Below are positions 18,617 to 26,711 of a stretch of DNA of 44,755 nucleotides, piece after piece. The stretch spans positions 1 through 44,755 of the forward strand of contig CAJPTC010000022.1 in NCBI GenBank assembly GCA_905373475.1. Direction: 5' to 3'. Position 1 is the first letter of the stretch. Each line of letters opens with the position of its first letter. This stretch comes from Bacteroidia bacterium (GTDB lineage: Bacteria; Bacteroidota; Bacteroidia; Bacteroidales; CAJPTX01). A program made the translations under genes and the position numbers. The notes beneath the pieces are model-generated. The model worked only from the letters and a program-made list of their open reading frames with translations. It was not told the DNA's origin and made no database searches.

Positions 18617-19867
18617 TTACGCGTCGGTATTTTGCATTGCAGCTCTTTTCAAACGACGATATTCCTTAACCAAATGCTTTCTGCTTTGAATCACCTGCCA
18701 GCGATATACGAAGAAGGAGAGTACAAAATAGACGGCACATTGAATCCAGAGACCAACGTATTCGAACTGAACCTCCCAAAGACTTGCACCCATGCTGTTT
18801 ATCTTCACAAAACCATTGATGCCAAAAGTGGAAGGGAAGGCGTAGGAGACAATTCGCCAAAAAGGTGCAATAGATGCTCCAGGCCACGAAATACCCGAGA
18901 TAAAGAGTAAAGGCACTGAAGTAAAGACAAACATAAGCATACAGGTTTCGCGGTTCTTAATAACCACAGAAGCCGTAAGCGAAAAGAAGACACAAGCTAA
19001 AAGATAAGGGATAATAAAGCCCAGCAGTGTGAGCGGATCGGAGAGTTGCAATAGGTTAAACATGCGCGGCACGGCGCAAAGCACATAGACCGAAACGAGA
19101 AGATAGATAACGAAATAGCAAAGTCCCTTTCCAAAAAGAATACGCAGCGTGCCGTCGTAATGTCGGTTCATAGGGATCAGGTCTCGGAATTTGTTGCCTT
19201 CGCGCATAGAGCCCGCCGACATCCCTACTCCAAGCAGCATGGTTTGCTGTAACAAAAGAATAAGAACCGCGGGGAGAAGAAAGGAGGCAAATCCCGTAGC
19301 AGGATTGAAAAGTGCCACCTCTTCATACTCTATCGGGTAAGCTGCCAGTTCCCCTTGCTCGGCAGTAGAAGCACCACTACGTTGAATCTTTATCTCCTTA
19401 TTCATCGCCAAAGAAACTGACGTATTGGAAAGCACAATCGCTTTGTAGTAGAGTAAACTCCCCATATCGCAAAAAAGCGTAACACTAGCCTGTTCGCCCA
19501 TGGCTATAGAACGACTGAAGGTTTCGGAAATAAAAATGACCCCGTAGGCTTCATTAAGTTTCAGCGCCATACGTGCTTCCTCCATATCGGCACATTGCGC
19601 CACAATATCTACGTCGGGGGTCGCATCTACACGACGCAAATAGTCGCGGCTAAGAGTAGATCTATCCATATCAACAACCACTACAGGGACTTCGTGCAGT
19701 ACCTCCCGCGAATAGATGTAGCTATACAACAGCGGGTAGAGAAGCGGGACTAGGATGAAAAAAATAAATATTCCTTGGTCATGAAAAACGCCGCGCATCT
19801 CTTTCCAGAATACATACGTAGTGCTCTTAATTCCGCTACGCAGCGCGACTAAAAAAGAACTCATCAT
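18617..19867 (-). CDS. ABC-2 type exporter permease (second of pair)
   Basis: This inner-membrane protein of 416 residues belongs to the ABC-2 (YhhJ/DrrB-like) family. One N-terminal membrane segment (about 33-50) is followed by a large periplasmic domain with the typical VVVVDMDRSTLSR pattern, then five or so membrane segments from about residue 200 on. It starts at ATG 19867, one base after the stop of the other permease, so the two are translationally coupled and probably form a heterodimer. With HlyD and TolC upstream it forms a tripartite export system. No ATPase gene lies in the operon. The substrate is unknown. Confidence 0.9.
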   Translation of the reverse strand: MMSSFLVALRSGIKSTTYVFWKEMRGVFHDQGIFIFFILVPLLYPLLYSYIYSREVLHEVPVVVVDMDRSTLSRDYLRRVDATPDVDIVAQCADMEEARMALKLNEAYGVIFISETFSRSIAMGEQASVTLFCDMGSLLYYKAIVLSNTSVSLAMNKEIKIQRSGASTAEQGELAAYPIEYEEVALFNPATGFASFLLPAVLILLLQQTMLLGVGMSAGSMREGNKFRDLIPMNRHYDGTLRILFGKGLCYFVIYLLVSVYVLCAVPRMFNLLQLSDPLTLLGFIIPYLLACVFFSLTASVVIKNRETCMLMFVFTSVPLLFISGISWPGASIAPFWRIVSYAFPSTFGINGFVKINSMGASLWEVQFEYVGLWIQCAVYFVLSFFVYRWQVIQSRKHLVKEYRRLKRAAMQNTDA

Positions 19868-19868
19868 T

Positions 19869-21050
19869 TCACGGTATGTATTTGTAGTGGTATAGAGAAT
19901 GATGTAAACGCGGCGCTATGATAAAGGGCAAAAGCATAAAAAGCAACAGGGCAAGGTAGTGTGTCCATCCAAATATCATACTATAACCATTCAGCGCCTG
20001 CGCAACATAGAGCAAGTAATAATGGCGCAGCGGGAACAGTAAACTTGCCACTTGTACCGCTTCAGGCATGGCAATTGCAGGGAAAGAGAAACCAGCGATA
20101 GAAAGAGATAGAACGCCCCATAGCGAGGCAAAACTTAGCCCTAGACGAAGGGAAGGGAATACGCCTATCATTAGAATACCTAGTGCCTGCGAGGCAAGTA
20201 TCAAACAAAAGGTAGCAACCAACATCGGGAAAATGCCACTGTTGCACGGAAACCCCAAATAGCTATACAAATAGACGTTGTAAAACACCCCCATAATCGT
20301 AAAGATAAGGGTCTGTGGGAGTAGCTTGCCAACAAGTGCCACAGAGAGCGAATCGCCACTTAGGTGTAGCCAGTCTCCTACAGTCTCGTATTTTATCTCC
20401 ATGCCTATAGAGGCAACCGTAACCATAAAGATTAGTAATGAAAGCACGCCTGGCAACAGCAAATTGCTAAGATAGATGGAGTAGTTCAGCCACGGATTGT
20501 TTACGGCGCGAGGCTCTACGACGATGGGCTGCAAATATGCCATAGCCTGACGCTCAGTTGCACCGCGAGCATACAACTGCGAACGAGCAGCTGCTCCAGA
20601 AGTAAGCTCGCTCATCGTCTTCATGTCGCGAAAAAGGAGCGAACCTGCTATCAGGTAGGAATAGTTAGAATAGAAGGATATACGCGGTTGGCGAAAACTC
20701 TGCACATCTTCAGAGAAGTTCTCGGGTATATAGAAATAACCGTAGGTTTCGCCACGCTGCATAGCCTCTCGCGCCTCCTTTACAGAGGGGTAATTAGCAC
20801 TTACCCCCGTTTGAGCAAAAGCATCTAGGTTACGCTGTAACGTACGCGACAGGGCGGAATGATCCATATCAACAACCCCAGCGGGGAGGTCGTGCGGTAG
20901 CCCGTCGCTCATCATGGTGGTAAAAAAGATGTTGCAGAACAACGGCGCAATAACCATACAGAAGACGTAGAGTGGACGCATGGTAAGGATGCCCCACTCG
21001 CGCTTCATAACAAGCCAGACGCGTTGTTCACGCTCTCCAAACAGTCGCAT
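19869..21050 (-). CDS. ABC-2 type exporter permease (first of pair)
   Basis: This 393-residue inner-membrane protein has the same architecture as its downstream partner: one N-terminal membrane segment near residues 25-45, a periplasmic domain with the related VVDMDHSALSRTL pattern, and a C-terminal bundle of membrane segments from about 190. The start ATG 21050 follows the HlyD stop by one base. The pair probably arose by an old duplication, as their order of motifs matches but similarity is modest. There is no nucleotide-binding domain in either protein, so energy must come from an ATPase encoded elsewhere or from another source. Confidence 0.9.
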   Translation of the reverse strand: MRLFGEREQRVWLVMKREWGILTMRPLYVFCMVIAPLFCNIFFTTMMSDGLPHDLPAGVVDMDHSALSRTLQRNLDAFAQTGVSANYPSVKEAREAMQRGETYGYFYIPENFSEDVQSFRQPRISFYSNYSYLIAGSLLFRDMKTMSELTSGAAARSQLYARGATERQAMAYLQPIVVEPRAVNNPWLNYSIYLSNLLLPGVLSLLIFMVTVASIGMEIKYETVGDWLHLSGDSLSVALVGKLLPQTLIFTIMGVFYNVYLYSYLGFPCNSGIFPMLVATFCLILASQALGILMIGVFPSLRLGLSFASLWGVLSLSIAGFSFPAIAMPEAVQVASLLFPLRHYYLLYVAQALNGYSMIFGWTHYLALLLFMLLPFIIAPRLHHSLYHYKYIP

Positions 21051-21051
21051 A

Positions 21052-22044
21052 CTAGTCGCGCTGAATAAGTACGGACATCCCTGGACGCAAATCGGGGATC
21101 TGTTCCAACGGAGCAGCTTTCACTTCAAAGGTGCGTAAATCAAAGCTTCCTGTTGCCTTCGTAGCTTTCCAGACCGCATAAGATCCCAGATCCTTGATAT
21201 AGTAAACTTTAAGGCGTACTACCTTGTTGCCTAGCGCGGGAACAAAGGCCTCAAACTCAGCCCCCATAGTAAGATCTTGTAAGAGGTCTTCGCGCACATT
21301 AAAACTCACCCACTGCTTATCGAGTTGCGCTATGTTCATGATTGGCGCACCTGTTCCTACCAATTCCCCCACTTTGGGGAATATTTCGGATACCTCTCCG
21401 TCGGATTGTGCCAACAGGCACGTTTCGCTTATGTACGATTTTACCTCGGCAACTGCACCCTTAGCACGTTCCACAAGTGCCTGTGCGGCAAGCTTATCTT
21501 CGGCATCTGCACCATTCATTGCCATACTATACTGCGCATAAGCTGCACGCTCAGTAGCTACTGCGGCATCGCGCTGTGCCGTAACCTCATCTAGTTTTTG
21601 GGTTGGTACGACCCCCTGACTGTGCAAGTTTTTCAGTCGCTGGTAGGACTTTTCAGCAATCTCTACCCCAGCCTTAGCCTTCTGCCACATCTCAAAAGCA
21701 GCTTGAATTTGTTCGGAACGAGCCCCTTTATTCGCCTTTGCACTCTGTGCCGCAGCAGCCGCCTCAGCAGCTCTAGCCTGCTCCATCTTAGCCATTACCT
21801 CTGGTGCTTCCAGAATAGCCAATGTGTCGCCTGCTTTAACCCTACTCCCCTCCTCTACCAAGTAGCGTTGAATACGCCCTGGTACTTTACTCGAGACGCG
21901 GTATTCGGTTACCTCTGCCTGTCCCTGAATAAAGTCGCTCCGTTTACGGAGCATCAATAACCCTACAAGAATGACAACCGCAATAACTCCCAACAGCGTT
22001 AAAAACGCCAACAGCGTATCATTTACGCGTCTTACCGACTTCAT
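21052..22044 (-). CDS. HlyD-family periplasmic adaptor (membrane fusion protein)
   Basis: This 330-residue adaptor links the inner-membrane permeases to TolC. A single N-terminal membrane anchor lies at about 10-30. The first half of the lipoyl-like domain is near SSKVPGRIQRYLVEEGSRVKAG (split at residues 50-71), an Ala/Glu-rich alpha-helical hairpin spans about 80-210, the second lipoyl half follows at TCLLAQSDGEV, and a beta-barrel region ends the protein. The domain order is normal for the family. It lies 44 bp after tolC and one base before the first permease, in an obvious operon. Confidence 0.93.
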   Translation of the reverse strand: MKSVRRVNDTLLAFLTLLGVIAVVILVGLLMLRKRSDFIQGQAEVTEYRVSSKVPGRIQRYLVEEGSRVKAGDTLAILEAPEVMAKMEQARAAEAAAAAQSAKANKGARSEQIQAAFEMWQKAKAGVEIAEKSYQRLKNLHSQGVVPTQKLDEVTAQRDAAVATERAAYAQYSMAMNGADAEDKLAAQALVERAKGAVAEVKSYISETCLLAQSDGEVSEIFPKVGELVGTGAPIMNIAQLDKQWVSFNVREDLLQDLTMGAEFEAFVPALGNKVVRLKVYYIKDLGSYAVWKATKATGSFDLRTFEVKAAPLEQIPDLRPGMSVLIQRD

Positions 22045-22088
22045 GACCTATGAAGAATTTGAAATTTACAATTCAAAGAAAAAACTTG

Positions 22089-23573
22089 CTATAACTCAAC
22101 CCCTAAGACGCGACGCAGATTTACGTCGGAAAGTTGTACGTCTATTTTTGCATCAAGGCGCGTAGAACGTGCGGATAGCCATGCCGTCTGCGCCTCCAGC
22201 ATTTGCGAAACGGTAATCACTCCTTCTTGAAAGCCCAGCGTAGCATAACGTAAGTTCTCTTCTGCACGTTCCAGACTGCGCTCTGCCATCGTCAGACGTT
22301 TATTCGATTCACGCACGCCTGCAACAGCCTGTGCAACCTGCATTTCTACCTTCTCTCGCACATCTCGCAGCCTCTCCTGTTGCTCGTTGTACTCCGCCTT
22401 TGCAGCACGAACTTTGTAAGTGGTTTCGCGCCAGTTCCAGATGGGAACAGATAGCGTTACCCCCACGTTCCAATTCCAATCAAATTGTTTCTGAAAACCA
22501 TTGTATACCGACGGATTGCTAACTAAAACATTTCCCACCAAAGCAACCTTCGGCATATACTCCGAACGAGCTATTTTCACCTTTTCTCCGTATATCTGAA
22601 CGCCCAAATCCAGACTCTTCAACTCAGGTCGTTTGGCATACGCCTCATCAACAGAGGTAGAACCATCGTAGTTGTGCGGATGAAAATCTTCCAACCCTTC
22701 GTCTGCGAGCTTTATCGACGAATCTAGAGGCAGCCCGCAGAGCTGACACAGCAGCATGCGAGAAAGGTAAAGCCCATCTTCCGCCTTTGCGAGACTCATC
22801 TCCGCCTCGTTTACTTTTACACGAACAGAAAGCAAATCCGACTTTGTGGCAACCCCTTCGGCTACCATCTTCTCTATATCGCTTTCCAGCTTTCGGAGCA
22901 GATCTAAATAATTGCTTGCCAAGGCCTTCTTATTGACCAAAGAGACCACTTGCCAGTAGGCTTTGTCGGTACTTACCACCACGTCGCGACGCGTCGTTTC
23001 CGCCTGCAAACGCGCTAGTTCCTCTGCCATGGCTGTAGCCTTGTTGTAGGCTACAATTTTGCCACCCATAAACAACGGCTGCGTTAACGTTAACGCACTT
23101 ACTGTCAAGTTATGGGTATCAAAAGAAAAATCGTTTACCACGGAGTGCCCTAAACCATTAAGACTGGAGGTAAGCGCACCCATACCATCTGTCAATAGTG
23201 ACGTGATTAGGGGTGCAAGCGAGGGATTGGAAGCCAACAAGCCTAGAAATGCGCGCTGTAGGGCAGGATTTTCTCGCGCCGACTGCGCCACTCGGTCGCC
23301 CATAGTCTGTAGGCGTGTCTTCTGCTCGTTGCTCAGTAGCTCTACATTTTTCCCGTTATAGATATACGCGCCGCGAGCCGCAACTTTTGGAAGGTAATTC
23401 GTAAAAGCCGCCTGATGTTCATTTTTTGCCTTCTCAATACGCAAATTCCCCATCTGCAAATCGCGGTTCTTTTCAAGCGCCAATGCACGACAGCTATCTA
23501 AACTCAACACCTCTTGGGCAGACGCGACACTCGCGATAAGACCAAGCAGTACTAACAACACCCCTCTTTTCAT
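22089..23573 (-). CDS. TolC-family outer membrane efflux channel
   Basis: This 494-residue outer membrane protein has a signal peptide (1-19, ending VASAQ) and two OEP-type repeats of long alpha-helices with membrane beta-strands. Typical marks are the N-terminal LSLDSCRALALEKNRDLQ, the GVATKSDLLSVRVKVNEAE helix in the first half, and the GVITVSQMLEAQTAWLSAR helix in the second. Residues 110-150 carry an extra insertion. It is the first gene of the operon tolC-hlyD-permease-permease, and the outer-membrane exit for that system. Confidence 0.93.
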   Translation of the reverse strand: MKRGVLLVLLGLIASVASAQEVLSLDSCRALALEKNRDLQMGNLRIEKAKNEHQAAFTNYLPKVAARGAYIYNGKNVELLSNEQKTRLQTMGDRVAQSARENPALQRAFLGLLASNPSLAPLITSLLTDGMGALTSSLNGLGHSVVNDFSFDTHNLTVSALTLTQPLFMGGKIVAYNKATAMAEELARLQAETTRRDVVVSTDKAYWQVVSLVNKKALASNYLDLLRKLESDIEKMVAEGVATKSDLLSVRVKVNEAEMSLAKAEDGLYLSRMLLCQLCGLPLDSSIKLADEGLEDFHPHNYDGSTSVDEAYAKRPELKSLDLGVQIYGEKVKIARSEYMPKVALVGNVLVSNPSVYNGFQKQFDWNWNVGVTLSVPIWNWRETTYKVRAAKAEYNEQQERLRDVREKVEMQVAQAVAGVRESNKRLTMAERSLERAEENLRYATLGFQEGVITVSQMLEAQTAWLSARSTRLDAKIDVQLSDVNLRRVLGVEL

Positions 23574-23618
23574 CGCAAACTTTTGATGATAATTGATAAG
23601 TCAAACTTATACGACGCG

Positions 23619-23626
23619 CAAAGGTA
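23619..23626 (-). promoter_or_regulatory. -7 promoter element for the export operon
   Basis: TACCTTTG is an exact match to the Bacteroidota TAnnTTTG element, 45 bp before the TolC ATG. A TTTG lies only 9 bp upstream, too close for a -33 element, so the -33 box is not clear. Confidence 0.5.
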
Positions 23627-23843
23627 GTAAGATTTCAAACGCATTGTTTCATTTGCCGTTGATTTGACAGATATTTTTTAGATAAAGTCTACCATCATCA
23701 GTGTAGCATTACGTTGCAAAAATTTTGAGATGTCGGAAATTAATATTCTCGCACTGCGCGAATGCACATCGCGCAAATTCTCAGAAGAGAACGGAGGGAA
23801 AAAGTGAATACGGAAAAGATAGGCTGAAACGGGAGATAACCTC
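23627..23843. other. Gene-free stretch between the export operon and the tRNA terminator
   Basis: No supported gene, repeat or structured RNA was found. The open frames here run through the tRNA or its terminator and are not coding. Confidence 0.6.
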
Positions 23844-23885
23844 AAAAAAATATCCCATGCACGTCTTAAAGAACATTGCATGGGA
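23844..23885 (-). terminator. Intrinsic terminator of tRNA-His
   Basis: On the minus strand TCCCATGCA (9 bp) pairs with TGCATGGGA across a 15-base loop and is followed by TATTTTTTT. It starts 17 bases after the mature tRNA 3' end, so the tRNA is a single-gene transcript. Confidence 0.9.
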
Positions 23886-23902
23886 CACCTCTCACCTTCT
23901 CG

Positions 23903-23976
<74 letters not shown>

Positions 23977-23990
23977 CGTCTAACACGGTG

Positions 23991-24020
23991 CAAAAGTAGT
24001 ACTTTTTCTAAAAATACAAA
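23991..24020 (-). promoter_or_regulatory. Promoter of tRNA-His (-33 TTTG, -7 TACTTTTG)
   Basis: On the minus strand TTTG (24020-24017) and TACTTTTG (23998-23991) are 18 bp apart, an exact fit to the Bacteroidota sigma-ABfr type promoter. The start of transcription should fall only a few bases before the mature 5' end at 23976/23977. Confidence 0.75.
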
Positions 24021-24135
24021 CCTAGCAATGAGTCATACATCACCACTTTGCATGAGAGGATTGCCTATTACACTCACGTTGTTTACGAGTTTACAGCTCC
24101 TAATATTAAAGAGGCTAATACCACTCAACGACGTG

Positions 24136-24984
24136 CTAGACGTACCATTCTCTCGTCCCCATGAACATTTTCACAATTCTGGGCGAGGTGGGGTCGTAGC
24201 GCGTCTTGCCAGTATCTAGGGCTACTATACGATCCATCTCCTCGGGAGTTAACTCGAAGTCGTAGATGGAGAAGTTCTCCACCATCCTCTCGGGGGTTAT
24301 TGTCTTCGGAACAATTATCACATTTCGCTGCGTCAAATAGCGTAGCGCTACTTGCGCAACTGTTCGTCCATGCGCTTGGGCTATGCCTTCAAGTATAGGA
24401 TTGGTGAAGAGATCCTCACGTCCGTCAGCCAGCGCGCCAGTACTCATTATTTGTATATCGCACTCTCTCATGTATTTCTGCGCTTCAATTTGCTGGCAAA
24501 ATACATGCGTCTCCACCTGATTAACGGCAGGGTTTATATTAACATTCGCCGCTAAATCGATGAACTGATTGGGGGTAAAATTACTCAAGCCAATAGCGCG
24601 TAGCTTCCCAGCTCTATAAGCCTCTTCGAGGGCACGGTAAGCACCATAATAGTCACAATACGGGAGATGCAGAAGCATTAGGTCTATATAGTCAGTCTGC
24701 AACCTTTCCAAACTTTTCTCAATACTTGCTTTGGCACGCTCGTAACCATAATTGCTTATCCAGATTTTGGAAACCAAGAAAATCTCACTTCGGTCTATTC
24801 CACAGTTCTTTACCGCCTCACCTACACACTCTTCGTTGTAATAGGACTGTGCTGTATCTATCAAACGGTAGCCTACCTTAAAAGCTTCTGTCACCCAATA
24901 TTCGACCACCATAGGATCTATATGGTAAGTGCCAAAACCAAGCTGCGGCATCTTTACATTGTTGTACAGTGTAATGTATTTCAT
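24136..24984 (-). CDS. Aldo/keto reductase (AKR5-like)
   Basis: This cytoplasmic NADPH-dependent carbonyl reductase has 282 residues. The catalytic tetrad is visible as Asp43 and Tyr48 (IDTAQSYYNEE), Lys73 (LVSKIWI) and His106 (LLHLPY). The cofactor-binding features are VNQVETH, VAQVALRYL and VIIVPKT. The family covers 2,5-diketogluconate reductase and methylglyoxal reductases; the substrate cannot be read from the sequence. The usual WSP motif is replaced by a STGALADGR segment, seen in related bacterial enzymes. The start ATG 24984 is supported by a strong Shine-Dalgarno sequence, rare in this phylum. It is divergent from tadA. Confidence 0.93.
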   Translation of the reverse strand: MKYITLYNNVKMPQLGFGTYHIDPMVVEYWVTEAFKVGYRLIDTAQSYYNEECVGEAVKNCGIDRSEIFLVSKIWISNYGYERAKASIEKSLERLQTDYIDLMLLHLPYCDYYGAYRALEEAYRAGKLRAIGLSNFTPNQFIDLAANVNINPAVNQVETHVFCQQIEAQKYMRECDIQIMSTGALADGREDLFTNPILEGIAQAHGRTVAQVALRYLTQRNVIIVPKTITPERMVENFSIYDFELTPEEMDRIVALDTGKTRYDPTSPRIVKMFMGTREWYV

Positions 24985-24990
24985 AGCCTT

Positions 24991-25000
24991 ACCTCCTTTT
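24991..25000 (-). promoter_or_regulatory. Strong Shine-Dalgarno sequence of the aldo/keto reductase
   Basis: AAAAGGAGGT on the minus strand, 6 bases before ATG 24984, matches the whole anti-Shine-Dalgarno. Most Bacteroidota genes, including others in this window, lack such a site, so it fixes the start and suggests high translation or a different origin. Confidence 0.8.
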
Positions 25001-25029
25001 GTTCGTTCTAACGTATACGCATTTTATAT

Positions 25030-25037
25030 TACGTTTG
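25030..25037 (+). promoter_or_regulatory. -7 promoter element for tadA
   Basis: TACGTTTG is an exact match to TAnnTTTG, 25 bp before the tadA ATG. A clear -33 TTTG at normal spacing was not seen. Confidence 0.45.
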
Positions 25038-25062
25038 TTGTAAACATTAATGCTAGGGTATA

Positions 25063-25509
25063 ATGAACGAAGTGCATACATTCGATCAATATGCTATGCA
25101 AGAGGCGTTGCAAGAGGCACAACGAGCTTTTGACGAAGACGAAGTCCCCATAGGGGCTGTTATAACTCAACAAGAAAAAATCATTGCGCGTGCACACAAT
25201 CAGACGCAGGCTCTACACGACCCTACCGCGCACGCCGAGATGCTTGCTATTACGGCTGCTTGCAATGCGCTGGGCTCTTACAACCTTGCTCGTTGTACAC
25301 TGTACGTGAGCGTGGAACCGTGCCCAATGTGTGCCAGCGCGCTACAATGGGCGCAAATTGGCGCAGTATACTACGGGGCTAAGGATACTAAAAGGGGGTA
25401 TTCGCTCTATTCGCCTAATCTCTTACACCCACGTACAACGGTAAAAAGTGGCGTTATGCAGGAAGAAGCCGTTGCGTTGCTCCAACTTTTTTTTCAGAAA
25501 AAACGATAA
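25063..25509 (+). CDS. tadA: tRNA adenosine(34) deaminase
   Basis: This zinc enzyme converts A34 to inosine in tRNA-Arg(ACG), which lets one tRNA read three Arg codons. Zinc ligands and proton shuttle are visible as His57-Ala-Glu59 and Cys87-Pro-Met-Cys90. The segment VPIGAVI and the C-terminal helix fit TadA rather than cytidine or guanine deaminases. Length is 148 residues, normal. It is read away from the aldo/keto reductase, with a 78-bp shared upstream region. Confidence 0.95.
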   Translation: MNEVHTFDQYAMQEALQEAQRAFDEDEVPIGAVITQQEKIIARAHNQTQALHDPTAHAEMLAITAACNALGSYNLARCTLYVSVEPCPMCASALQWAQIGAVYYGAKDTKRGYSLYSPNLLHPRTTVKSGVMQEEAVALLQLFFQKKR

Positions 25510-25542
25510 CCCGACGTAACATTCTTGTACCTTCCTCGTTCT

Positions 25543-25577
25543 TTTGCTAACATTTTACTACCTTAGCCGTGCCTTTG
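25543..25577 (+). promoter_or_regulatory. Candidate promoter for the TPR protein
   Basis: TTTG (25543-25546) and TGCCTTTG (25570-25577) are 23 bp apart. The second element matches seven of eight positions of TAnnTTTG. The leader to ATG 25620 would be about 35 bases. Confidence 0.35.
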
Positions 25578-25619
25578 AGAAAGTAAAACAACAAGTTACG
25601 TACTAATAGTGAAAAGAGA

Positions 25620-26603
25620 ATGGTTAAAGCAAACAAAAAAGTCCTAGGCTATTGGCTCGTCTTACTCCTCCTCACCTTACCCGTATTCGCGGTTAAGGCG
25701 CAGGAAATGAAAGAGGCAGCAGACCTCTACAACGCAGCAGCTACGACTTACAAGCAGAACCCAGCAGAAGCGCTGAAGTCTGTACAGCAATCTATTGCAA
25801 TATGCGATCAGCTGGACACTGACGAAGCGAAAGAATTAAAGGCAAAAGGGCAAAGTATTGTGCCGCGCATCCACGTAGAGATTGGGAAAAAGCTTTACAG
25901 CCAACAAAAGATAGACGAGTGCCTAAATGAGCTTCGCACTGCACGTAAAGCAGCGCAAGACAACAAGGACGAAACAGCTATTGCGTACGCAACAGGGACA
26001 CTAGCTTCGGTGCTTTACGTAGAAAGCACGAAGAGCATTAAAGCAGGAGAATACCAGAAGGCTATTGATATGGCCACCGAGTCGTTCTCATACAAGGACA
26101 AGTCGGTAGATCCGCTCATCGTAGTGGCACGTGCGCAAGATTCGTTAAAGAAGTACGACGAGATGCTCGATACCTACGAAAAGGGAATTGCCATTGCCAT
26201 GGCAACAAACAATTTGCAACGTTTAACCGATATGCGTATCCTAGCAACGAACTACCTCAAGAAAGAGAGTCAGAACTTGCAGGATAGCAAAAAGGTGGAC
26301 GATGCCATTGTACTCTTGAACCGTGCTGTAAAAATTGATGCACGCGACGCGGAAGTCTATTCGGCACTTGCAGTGTGCTTCAAGACTAAAAACGAAAACG
26401 ATAGCATTATTTACAATGCAGATTTGGCTCTTTTGAACGCGCCCATGACTATGGACAAAACGCAACTCTACTTCTTGAAGGCGCAAGCACTACAAGCCAA
26501 AGGAGATAAAGATGCAGCATGCGAAGCCTACAAAGCCGCAGCAGCAGGACCGTTCAAAGAATCGGCAGAGCACCAAATGAAAGAAGTACTGAAGTGTAAA
26601 TAG
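25620..26603 (+). CDS. Exported tetratricopeptide-repeat (TPR) protein
   Basis: This 327-residue protein begins with a signal peptide (about 1-28, ending VKAQ) and is otherwise alpha-helical. TPR-like helix pairs are seen at about 30-65, 85-120, 140-185, 225-270 and 275-315, with spaced Ala, Tyr and Gly and typical endings such as LNRAVKIDARDAEVYSALA. It should sit in the periplasm or on an envelope surface as a protein-interaction scaffold. There is no lipobox. The genomic context (tadA before, dnaB after and opposite) does not suggest a partner. It is followed by a strong terminator and is probably a single-gene unit. Confidence 0.8.
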   Translation: MVKANKKVLGYWLVLLLLTLPVFAVKAQEMKEAADLYNAAATTYKQNPAEALKSVQQSIAICDQLDTDEAKELKAKGQSIVPRIHVEIGKKLYSQQKIDECLNELRTARKAAQDNKDETAIAYATGTLASVLYVESTKSIKAGEYQKAIDMATESFSYKDKSVDPLIVVARAQDSLKKYDEMLDTYEKGIAIAMATNNLQRLTDMRILATNYLKKESQNLQDSKKVDDAIVLLNRAVKIDARDAEVYSALAVCFKTKNENDSIIYNADLALLNAPMTMDKTQLYFLKAQALQAKGDKDAACEAYKAAAAGPFKESAEHQMKEVLKCK

Positions 26604-26624
26604 AGTTTTGATTTGTTAATGAGC

Positions 26625-26659
26625 GAGGCTGCCCCGAAAGGAGCAGCCTCGTTTTTTTT
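26625..26659 (+). terminator. Intrinsic terminator of the TPR protein gene
   Basis: CGAGGCTGC and GCAGCCTCG form a perfect 9-bp stem with a nine-base loop, followed by eight T. Confidence 0.95.
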
Positions 26660-26711
26660 AAGTGATTTTGTTCTTGACAAGAGATTATTCTATCAGCACA
26701 TCGAAAGAATG

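Noticed and set aside
26600..26711. Terminator hairpin as shared stop for dnaB on the minus strand
   Set aside because: On the minus strand the stem is not followed by a T-run.
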